From Bursaphelenchus xylophilus (lineage: Eukaryota > Nematoda > Chromadorea > Rhabditida > Aphelenchoididae): a stretch of 64,000 bases of DNA. The notes beneath the pieces are model-generated. The model ran no database searches and was not told the origin of the DNA. It saw nothing but the letters and a program-made list of their open reading frames with translations. Both the position numbers and the translations under genes were made by a program. The first letter of the stretch is position 1; each line of letters opens with the position of its first letter. Below, one piece after another: positions 45,975 to 56,800 of this stretch. The DNA is taken from the NCBI GenBank assembly GCA_904066235.2, contig CAJFCV020000005.1:1426001-1490000 (forward strand), in the 5' to 3' direction.

Positions 45975-47325
45975 ACGTCCGCACTGTGCAAAAATAAACA
46001 ATTTTTTGAGCCGCACAGTGCGGTCAAACATTTTATCCGACTGCACTGTGCAGTCACATAGAATGTTTTTGTCCGCTGAGCTGTGCAATCAAAAATTTAT
46101 TTTTGTTCAGAAAAGTGTTCAATCAAGAATTTTTTGTCAGCACAGCCCAATCATAAACGTTTTATTCGTCTTCACAGTGCAATCAAAAACCATTTTTCGA
46201 TCTGCACTGTGCAGTCAATGAAAGTCAAAAAAATCAGCACTGTGCCATTCAAGAATTTTTTTTTTTTTTTTTTATCTGCGCATGCACTCAAAATTTTCCC
46301 ATCCGCACTGTGCAATCAAAAAAAATTTCCATCTTCACAGTGCATCATGAACAATCTTTTGATCTGCACTGTGCAAAGACTTTTTTCGTTCAGCAAAATG
46401 TTCAATCAAAAAAGAATTTTTTGCACTGTGCAATTAAAAAAATATATTTTTTGATCTGCACTGTGCACTGAAACTTTTTTTTCCGTCTGCACTATGCAAT
46501 CAAAAAAAATTTTTTTTTGTCTACACCGAACTCAAAAATTTTCCCATCCGCACTGTGCAATCAAAAAAAATCTATTCACTGCGCACCGTGCAATAAAAAA
46601 AAAATTCGGTCTGCACGGTGCATCATGAACTTTTTTAATCTGCACTGTGCACTGAAACTTTTTTTTCCGTCTGCACTGTGCAGTCAAAAAAAACATTTTT
46701 TTCCAACCCATTGCATACAAAAAATTTTTTTCCATCTGACAAAACGTTCACTCAAAAAAATCCGATCTGCACTGTGCAATCAAAAAAAAAATTTTTTTTC
46801 TGATCCGCACAGTGCAGTCAAAAAAAATTTTCCATCTGCACTGCGCACTCAAAAAAATGTTTCCCCGTTCGCACTGTGCAGTCATAAACAGTTTTTTGAT
46901 CCGCACAGTGCAATCAAAACAATTTTTGCATCTGCACTGTGCACTCAAAATTTTTCCGTTCGCACTGTGCAGTCAAAGTTCCTATTCGTTCGCACAGTGC
47001 AATCAAAAAAAATTTTCGACCTGCACTGTGCACTCAAAAAAAATTTTTTCCTCTGCACAGTGCGACCAAAAAATGTTTTCCCGTCCGCACAGCGCAATAA
47101 AAAAAATTTTTTTGATCCGCACAGTGCAGTCAACAAAAAATTTCCATCTGCACTGTGCAATCAAAAAAAAATGTTTTTTCCACCTGCAGTGTGCAATCAA
47201 AAAATTTTCCCGTTCGCACTGTGCAATAACAAATCAATAAAATTTTCTGTCTGCACAGTGCAACCGAATTTCTTTCCGTTTGCACAGTGCAATCAAAAAA
47301 TTTTTATGATCCGCACTGTGCGAAA
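45975..47325. repeat. FamD array, unit about 30-40 bp
   Basis: More than thirty GCACTGTGCA/GCACAGTGCA palindromes, typically (C/T)CTGCACTGTGCAATCAAAAAAA with A/T spacer. A 285-codon plus frame is a repeat artefact. Confidence 0.93.
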
Positions 47326-47780
47326 AACTATCTTTCCAAATGTTCAGGAAACTGCCAGAAAATACAAAAAATAATAAAATACTGCTCCTCATGAATAAAC
47401 CATTTCTAATTTGACTGAAACAATTACAAAATTACGACTCAAATGCACAAAAAAAAGTATCACCGGGCCAAGACTATAAAACAGAGGCCTGAATGTCGAG
47501 TACAATATTGCTTTTTTGTGCACGTCAAGCGGAGAAGAAATGTCGCGTTTCCGTTTTTTGGGAAAAATAACAGAGCCTAACGTGATGCGAAGTGCATTCG
47601 AAACCTATAATTAGCAGTTCGTTTGTACAGACGATGGAAAAAATTGGAAAAAGGAACGGAGAAGATGTACAAACAATATCATCGTTTAGGTCACAGATTC
47701 TATTTTTTTACATAAAAAACCTTCACATGACCGGATTCAACGTGTTTTACATTCTAAAAATAGTTATTGACAAAAAAATT
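47326..47780. other. No gene recognised
   Basis: A TATA-like GACTATAAAACAG lies near 47472. Nothing else supported. Confidence 0.35.
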
Positions 47781-49160
47781 TTTTTCTCTGATCACTCTCC
47801 GCAGTTTGCCTAATCTCTCGAGTATATGTATTTCTACCATAGAGAGAGTAATGTTTCCACAAAAAATCAATTTTTTTCGCACGAAACTGACAAAGACATA
47901 GCCAAAAAACTGTTTTCTCTCTGACCGCTCTCCGCATTTTCCGTAGTCTCTCGGAAAGATCGTTGAATATCTCGGCCGCGCATGCAAAGTGGGAGCTGAA
48001 ATTTTGAGGAATTGATGTGTGGCCTATACCCAAAATCTGTGCAAAATTTTAAAAAAATCTGAGCGTCGCACAAAGCAAAAAAAAAGAATTTTATTTACCA
48101 GGGAAGTACTCCAAGTCCGACGTTCGGATTTTCCTTAAATTTTACACACACTTTAATCATAAGCCGCATATCAATTCCTGAAAATTTTAGCTTGTTTTTT
48201 ACAGGCGCAGCCGAGATATTAAACAATTTTTGCCGCCAAGAGAGTACACGAAACGCGGAGAGTGGTCAGAGAAAAGAGACTTTTTGGCCATATTTTTGCC
48301 AGTTTCGAGTGAAAAATTGATTTTTTGGGAAAATATTACACTGCAGAGTAGACATATGTACATATGAAACACTTTAGGTCAAAATTCGGAAACAGTGGGA
48401 AATTTTTTCCAACTTGCAATGCCAAAAATCCCGGTTTACAATAGTCTCAAATTAAACACTTCCTCTGCGTTCCCTATTTCAATCAGACGTTCGTTGAGCC
48501 TCGCCAAACAAAATTTTCGCCTTGGAAAGCGATTTGTGGAATTTCGGCTCGTAAACAAATACCATGCAGAGATGACAACGTATTTTACATCACCCTTGCC
48601 TGGGCAGTCTTTTGAGTGGTGCCTTTTAATCAAATTTTGGCATAAATGTTCTGAATGAGCCAAGTATTAACCGCAGGCAGCTGTATCACCCATTTTTCGG
48701 TGGTAGCTAACAAGGGAAGTGCCCCAGTGCAAAGCTCAGATTTTGTTTAAATTTCGCGCAAATTTTGGGCATAGGCCGCATATCAATTTCTGAAAATTTT
48801 AGCTCATTTTTTTACAGAAGCGACGGAGATTTTTTGATCAAAATTTGGCAAAATTTTTGAATTTTTTTTTGCAGATTTTGGTCCGAAAAGTTTCATACCT
48901 ATTTCTACCGTAGTGAGTAATATTTCCACAAAAAATCTAGTTTTTCCGCAAGAAACTGGCAAAGATATGGCAAAAAAAGAGTTTTTTCTCTGTCCGCTCT
49001 CCTCATTTTGCGTGCTCTCTCGGTCAGAAAGATCGTTGAATATCTCTGCTGCGCTTGCAAAGCTGGAGCTAAAATTTTTAGGAATTCATATGTGATCTAT
49101 ACCCAAAATATGTGCAAAATTTAGAGGAAATCTGAGCGTCGCACCTATAAAAAAAAAGAG
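47781..49160. mobile_element. Three FamA copies, partial
   Basis: About 47781-48110 (minus blocks then end), 48100-48420 (starting GGGAAGTACTCCAAGTCCGACG) and 48705-49150 (starting AAGGGAAGTGCCCCAGTGCAAAG). Confidence 0.75.
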
Positions 49161-49270
49161 AAAAAAAGAGATTATTTTTTTATTTTTGACTAAAAAATTT
49201 TATTACCATCCCACCTTCGTAACTTTCAACATTTTGGCCCTCACCCCTTACGCATATGACATGCAATTAG

Positions 49271-49410
49271 TCCCGCGCCGCTGTTACAATGACGCCGGGT
49301 TCGAGACACCCTGCACTTGTGAGAAGATTAACGGCTTTGACACAAATACTGTTCGTTTGTGGGAATGGGAATTACATTTCCGAACATGTCATCTCGAACT
49401 GTGGACTTGA
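49271..49410 (+). CDS. Cys-rich exon-like island
   Basis: After GCAATTAG the frame reads PRRCYNDAGFETPCTCEKIN then TVRLWEWELHFRTCHLELWT, ending TGA at 49410. Four cysteines and coding-like composition suggest a small extracellular domain or a fragment. No family recognised; the acceptor is weak. Confidence 0.25.
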
Positions 49411-49607
49411 GAAAAACCAATCGGGCCAGTAAATTTCGCAGTAAATAGTGTGAAGTGCAGCGAATTTAAGGAAGGTGCATTGCAATTAGAGACCATCGAG
49501 ATGAACTTTACGGTTGTTATGATGCAAAAGATATTGTAAAAACGTGAAAATAATGTGGTGAAAAAAATGGAGATATGAATTGTCGATAAAAGTCTAACTA
49601 TTATAAT

Positions 49608-50052
49608 AGGGGAAGTACCCCAAGTGCGACGCTCAGATTTAGATGAAACTTGGCACAGATTTAGATTAATTTTTTCTAAAATACATGCGAGAATCCTAGC
49701 TCGCGCTTTGCAGAAACAACCGAGATTTTTAGATCAAAAGTCGGCGAAAATTTCGGACTTTTTGCCGAATTTTGCCATGAAAAGTTTCATACCTATTTCT
49801 ATCATAAAGGGTAATGTTTCCACAAAAAATCAAATTTTTCCGCACAAAACTGGAAAAGTTATGGCCAAAAAACGTTTTTCTCTCTGACCGCTCTCCGCGT
49901 TAAGCGTGCTCTCTCAAAGATGGTTCAATATCTCGGTGGCGCTTGCAAAGCGCGAGCTCAAACTCTCAGGAATTGATATTTAGTCTATGCCCGAGGCGTG
50001 TGCAAAATTTAAAGAAAATCGGAGCGTCGCACTTGGGGTACTTCCCCTGTAA
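49608..50052. mobile_element. Full-length FamA element
   Basis: AGGGGAAGTACCCCAAGTGC at the left and GCACTTGGGGTACTTCCCCT at the right. About 445 bp. The best-preserved copy, lying 680 bp upstream of RPB1. Confidence 0.9.
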
Positions 50053-50710
50053 GGAAAATTTTAGCTCTGCTACGAATTTCGCACGGTGCAGAACCGTCTC
50101 GCGAGGTCAAAAGAAGCGGAAAAGTTCCCTTTTTTTAATGCCATAGGGCCTGAAAATTCGTCATGATGACACATTTTTTTAGTTCAGGAATTAATTTGGT
50201 CATCATGAAAAATTTTTTTGATTTTTTAAAACTATTTTTGATTCAAAAATCTCATTCTTAACAATGACGTCATAATTTTTTTGACAAATATTAGCCGAAA
50301 AATTCGTCATGATGACAGATTTCTTGAAATACCTTCAAAACCCCAATTTTTCATCGAAAAAATCGAAATCTTGCCAATTTATATTATCCATGAGGTCGGA
50401 TGTTGGGGTTTATGCAAATTTTGTCACAAAAATGACTTTCTGTCATCGTCATATTGTTCAACATTCCTCAAAAGACCGCTACCTTACGATAAATTTCAGT
50501 TCCATCCATAAAAACCACTTGCAACGGAATGCCAAAAATGTTTTCGTGGCGAGACGAAGAACAGGGATTTCACAACAAATCGGAACGCGGAAAATTTTTT
50601 TCTCACTTGCAATAAAAATCAAGTAAAATAAACCAATAATTGTTAGTAAAGTCGAGTGTAAAGTTGTAATAACCAATTATTTTTTGTGTTGAAACGTTGA
50701 TAGTAGTATA
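50053..50710. other. RPB1 upstream region / presumed outron
   Basis: One FamD motif at about 50088 (CGCACGGTGCAG) and TCATGATGACA repeats related to the 5150 palindrome. No exon or clear TATA box. Confidence 0.4.
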
Positions 50711-50722
50711 ATATAATTTCAG
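50711..50722 (+). promoter_or_regulatory. Probable spliced-leader acceptor of RPB1
   Basis: ATATAATTTCAG ends 8 bases before the RPB1 ATG. There is no convincing coding exon upstream. In nematodes this arrangement usually marks a trans-splice acceptor; an upstream non-coding exon is the alternative. Confidence 0.6.
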
Positions 50723-50730
50723 ACCTGAAA

Positions 50731-50814
50731 ATGGCGTTGGTTGGAATGGAATTCAACGCGCCTTTGCGCACCGTCAAGCGGGTCCAATTTGGTGTTCTTG
50801 GACCGGACGAAATT
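50731..50814 (+). CDS. ama-1: RPB1 exon 1 (residues 1-28)
   Basis: Encodes the conserved amino-terminus [15 protein letters not shown] and ends in GVLGPDEI. The donor GTAGGT follows at phase 0. This start is chosen because it begins the conserved family N-terminus and sits just behind an acceptor. Confidence 0.93.
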
Positions 50815-53800
50815 GTAGGTTTTTACAACTTTTTTTTGAGTGGTTTAGAAGAGTACTAGTTGATCTCAAGGATAAGGTCCTAATTCTCCGAATTTTGGCC
50901 GAGAGTTGTCGAAATTGAAAGAGTTTGATACTTCAAGGTCTAGACGAACTTATTCCGTCACTTTTCAGCGATCCATGTCCGTTGGAGAGATCAAATTCGC
51001 AGAGGTTTACGACGAAGGGAAGCCGAAGCTGGGCGGGTTGATGGATCCCCGCCAGGGATGCATTGACAAGAAAGGTCGATGTAACACTTGCGCCGGATCC
51101 TTGACAGATTGTCCTGGGCATTTTGCTCATCTGGAGTTGGCCAAGCCGGTCTTCTACATTGGATTTTTGACAAAAACATTGAAAGTATGTTGATTTTGTT
51201 TTTTTCTTGGAATTTAGGTGGAATGCTGAAGAAAAGATGTTGTAGCTTCTTGATTTGGAGGTCTAGTTGCTGGAAGTGGATTGTATGAGCTGCCTAAAAT
51301 CTTATGGCATCTGTTAGTCGCAAAATTGTTGCAATCCTGGTGTATTTTTTGTCCTGAAATTCTTGTTTTAGTTTGACCCGCCAAATCGCAAGAATAATAT
51401 AATTTTTTATGGGTTGTTGTTACATTTATCGATCGATTATTGTCTGAGTAGTAGAAATAGTCTTTAGAAAGTCTGTTTGACTGAAAAAAGTTTTGGATGA
51501 TCTGTTTTCATCGAAAAATAACCTTATCATATACATCCTTACCAAAATTCATTTCAGCTCCTCAGATGTGTTTGTTTCTACTGCAGTCGTCTGTTGGTGG
51601 ACAAGGACAACCCAAGAGTCCAAGACATTCTCCAGAAGACGAAAGGAAACCCCCGTCGTCGAATGGGCTTGATCTACGACATGTGCAAAGCCAAGACAGT
51701 ATGCGAAGGGGTGGATAACTTGGATGGAGCGAACATGGAAGAGTTGAACGAAGCTGAAAGAGAGCTGAAGGCCGGAGGATGTGGTCGCTATCAGCCCTCC
51801 TACCGACGAACTGGAATTGAAGTCACAGCCGAGTGGAGAAAGCATGTTAACGAGGACACCCAGGAGAGGAAGATCGTCCTCACTGCCGAGAAGGTTTTGG
51901 AGGTGTTCAAGGGAGTCACCGATGAGGATATTGAAATCATGGGTCTGGATCCGAAGTTTTCAAGGCCTGAGTGGATGATTTGCCAGGTCTTGCCGGTCCC
52001 TCCACTTCCAGTTCGACCAGCCGTGGTTACCTTTGGATCAGCCAGAAATCAAGACGATTTGACCCATAAACTGGCTGATATCGTCAAAACTAATAATCAG
52101 TTGATGGCGTAAGTTGATTTAGTCTTTTTTGAATTGGTTTTTAGGGAAGTTATTGACTGATGCTTGGAGCTATATTGATCTAGACATCAATTTCTGGAAA
52201 AAAATCAAATTTTTTTGCGATTTTGAATAAATAATGGATGTTTTCTGATGTAGAACGGCTCTAAATTGAGTGTAAATTTTAGAGGGATTAATTCTCAATA
52301 GTTTAGAGATAAGGGGATAACAAAAATTTTTCGAAATAATCGGGTTTTTTCGCAACATTTTTCTCAACTCTTCCGTTTTTAATCCGCTCTTTTTTAGCAA
52401 TGAATCCGGCGGCGCGGCAGCTCACGTTATCGCCGAAGATGTCCGCCTCCTCCAGTATCACGTTGCCACAATGACAGACAATCAAATTCCCGGAGTCCCA
52501 ACGGCCACACAAAAAGGCGGACGACCTCTGAAGTCGATAAAACAACGTCTGAAGGGAAAAGAAGGCCGAATCAGATGTAACTTGATGGGAAAACGTGTCG
52601 ACTTCTCGGCTCGTACTGTCATCACGCCAGATCCGAACCTGCCAATTGACACGGTTGGAGTCCCACGAACAATTGCTCAGAACATGACATTCCCAGAGAT
52701 TGTGACACCATTTAATATTGATAAGTAAGGAGAGAAGGGAATTTGGAAGAAAGGATATGGGATATTTTGGCGGTTTGAGGGATTTTGATATTGTTTTAGA
52801 CGATTTTTTGACAAGGAAAGTACTTTTATGGGGTATGGAGTTACAGGTCGAGACATATACCAAAAAAATCGCGAAATTTTCTGATTCAGAAGATGTAAAA
52901 ATTAGCTGCCCAATTTTGGTTTGTAAGGGCGAAAAAATCCTCAGAACTTTTCTCGCAACATCACCCAAATGCCCCTTTTTTACATTGGAACTACTAATTA
53001 TAAGGTATAGTATTAATATAATTTGATATTTTAAGGCTTGTCAAGATGCCAGGGTTTACTTATTTTGACCAAGTTTTTACCAATTCAAAACCTTTGTTTG
53101 ATCCAAAAGTAAACCCTGGCATCTTTAAAAGCCTTAAAATATCAAATTGGATTAATACTACACCTTATAATTAGTAGTTCCAATGTAAAAAAGCTACATT
53201 TGTGTGGTGTTTCGAGAAAAGTTCTGAAGGTTTTTTCGCTCTTACAAACCAAAATTGGGCAGCTAATTTTTACATATTCTGAATCAGAAAGATTTTGAAA
53301 TTGTTTGATACATGTCTCGACCTGTAACTCCATACCCCATAGAAGTACTTTCCTTGTCAAAAAATCGTCTAAAACAATATCAAATTTACGGAGAGATTAT
53401 GCCATTTTTTGTCAAATTTTGACCTTATTGTAGTCTATCATACCTTATTTTAGACTCCAAGAGCTTGTGAACCGCGGCGACACGCAATACCCGGGTGCCA
53501 AGTACATCATCAGAGAGAATGGGCTCCGTGTCGATTTGCGCTACCATCCCCGAGCCGCCGACCTGCATCTGTTGCCCGGCTACCGAGTGGAACGGCACAT
53601 GCGAGACGGCGACATCATCGTGTTCAACCGCCAACCCACCCTCCACAAAATGTCCATGATGGGGCACAGAGTGAAGGTCCTCCCATGGTCCACATTCCGC
53701 ATGAATCTCTCGGTCACAACCCCGTACAACGCGGACTTTGACGGCGATGAAATGAATCTCCACTTGCCCCAAAGTCTGGAGACAAAAGCCGAAATTATGG

Positions 53801-56800
53801 AAATTGCGATGGTCCCCCGCCAACTCATCACCCCGCAGGCCAACAAACCCGTCATGGGCATTGTGCAGGACACGCTGTGCGCCGTCCGCATGATGACAAA
53901 GAGGGATGTGTTCATTGAGTTGCCCCGAACCATGGATCTGCTGATGCACTACCCAGACTGGGACGGAAAGATCCCACAGCCCGCCATATTGAAGCCCAAA
54001 CCGTTGTGGACGGGAAAACAAATGTTCACGCTGATTATTCCGGGTGAGTTGGGAGAAAATTGCAGGAAATTTTATATTGTTTTAGGGGAGGTGGGTGCTA
54101 GATTTTTTTTCGAAGTTTTTGGAAAAGTCCTTGATTTTTTTGAAGGAAATGAAGAATTGATGAAAGTTTAGGTATTTTTGGGGATTCTGAAAAGGATTTG
54201 AGCTCCGAGGGTTACTGTATTTTTTTGGGATTTGTCGAATTTTATGTGATTTTGAGATTTTTTTGAAAATTGTTGGGAAAGCGACTGGGAAATTGGGGTT
54301 TTTGTATGAAGAATGAGACTTTATGAAGCCTTAGAATTTTTAAAATACGAGGGGAATATCTTCGAGCGGTATAAAATATGCTGATTTTTGGCCTGGAACA
54401 GTTGATTTTTGAATTATTTTTTTATGAAATTGACAAAAATTAATGGTGAAGGCCAAGAGAATTGAAGGCATGGTCTTTTCCCGCTGATTGTTGTTGAATA
54501 AACCTATCAGCGTCAGCAGCTATGCAACAGAAGCAAATTTGGTTTAAAAATTGGGGTTTGGAGCGGAGAATTTGAAATTTTAGTGTATTTTTTGAGGTTT
54601 TATGAGGTTTTTTGGTTGGTTTCTGATGTTTAAGTAATTAAAATTGTATTTTAGGTCAAGTCAACTGTCTTCGAACCCATTCCACCCACCCGGATGACGA
54701 AGACAGCGGTCCGTACAAGTGGTTATCACCCGGCGATACGAAGGTCATTATCATCAACGGCGAACTGCACGCCGGCATCATCTGCTCGAGAACGATCGGA
54801 AAAAGCGCCTCGAACTTGTTGCACGTCTGCACACTCGAACTTGGCCATCAGATCGCCGCCAGATTCTACTCGCACATTCAGGTAGGTGAAGGTCAAAAAT
54901 TGAATGCCATGGATAAGATGATGGGTGTGTGGGCTCAAAAATAGTCTACAAAAAAGCCTAATGAGTTGGTTTAGCTGATCGTGAACGCTTGGCTGCTAGC
55001 GGAAGGTCATACCATCGGTATCGGCGATACAATTGCGGACCAGGCCACCTACCGAGATATCCAAGAAACCATCCGAAAAGCGAAGCAAGAAGTGGTGGAT
55101 GTGATTGAACGAGCCCACAATGATGAACTAGAACCAACACCTGGAAATACCCTCAGGCAAACTTTTGAAAATCATGTGAATCGAATCCTGAACGACGCCC
55201 GAGATCGAACCGGAAGTTCGGCTCAAAGATCCCTCTCCGAATTCAATAATTTCAAAGCCATGGTGGTCGCTGGGTCCAAGGGATCCAAGATTAATATCTC
55301 ACAGGTAAACAGGGAAAATTTGAAGGGAAGTGGAGGCAGTTTTGAGAGGAAATTATATTGTTTTAGATAAAAAGTGGGGTTTTTTGGCTATTTTTTGAAA
55401 TTTTGGGAAGCAATAGGGGAGATGTTTGGTGAAATGGAAAGGAAATGTAAGTTCTGGAGTTGGTGCGGTATTTTAGTGTGGATTAAGAGCGACTTGGAGG
55501 GTTGGTGATATTATTTTAGAAAAAAATTTTAAAATTTTTCACAAGGAAAGTACTTTTATAGGGTATGGAGTTACAGGTCGAAAGATATATCAAAAAATTC
55601 GCAAATTTTTTTTGATTCAGAAGATGTAAAAACTAGCTGCCTAGTTTTGGTTTGAGGGCGAAAAACACCTCAACACCACGCAAATGCTTTTTTGACCAAG
55701 TTTTTACCAATTCAAAAGCTTTGTTTTGAGCTAAAGTAAACCCTAATTGATATTTTAAGGCTGGTCAAAATGCCAGGGTTTACTCTAGCTCAAAACAAAG
55801 CTTTTGAATTGGTAAAAACTGGGTCAAAAAAGCATTTTCGTGGTGTTGCGAGGAAAGTTCTGAGGATTTTTTCACCATTACAAACCAAAACTGGGCAGCT
55901 ATCTTTTACATATTCTGAATCAGAAAAATTTTGCGAATTATTTGATGTATGTCTCGACCTGTAACTCCATACCCCATAGAAGTACTTTCCTTGTGAAAAA
56001 TTTTAAAATTTTTGTCTAAAATAATATCACCAACCTTCCAAGTCGCTCTTAATCCACACTAAAATACCCCACCAACTCCAAAAATTACATTTTATACCCA
56101 TTCCACCAAAAAAACAAAAAAAATGTTTATTTTTTCAAAACTTTTGATGAAGTGTGGCTTTTCTGACCTTTTTTTATCAAAGATAATTCAAAAAATTTTC
56201 AGGTTATTGCCTGTGTGGGCCAGCAGAACGTGGAGGGTAAGCGAATTCCGTTCGGTTTCCGGCACCGAACCCTCCCCCACTTCATCAAAGACGACAACGG
56301 ACCGGATTCGCGTGGGTTCGTGGAGAACTCGTACCTGGCCGGCCTCACGCCCGCCGAGTTCTTCTTCCACGCGATGGGAGGACGTGAGGGACTGATCGAT
56401 ACGGCCGTCAAAACCGCCGAGACCGGCTACATCCAGCGCCGGCTGATCAAGGCCATGGAGTCGGTGATGGTGAATTACGATGGAACCGTACGAAACGCCG
56501 TCGGCCACATGATCCAGCTGCGCTACGGTGAGGATGGACTGGACGGAACTTGGGTGGAAAATCAGAGTTTGGGAACATTGAAGCCAAACAACGCCCTGTT
56601 CGAAAAGGAATACCATCTGGACACGGGAAATATAAGAGAACTGAAGGACTTGTACACGGACGAGGTTTACCGTGACTTAACCACCACCCCAGGCCATCAA
56701 CAGATGTGCAATGATGAATGGATCCAACTCCAGGAGGATCGACGGCTCTTGAGGAAGATCTTCCCCAATCCCAATGTGAAAATCCACTTGCCTTGCAACT

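Noticed and set aside
46517..47374. 285-codon plus-strand open frame
   Set aside because: Spans the 45975-47325 FamD array only. The peptide is a direct reading of the repeat.
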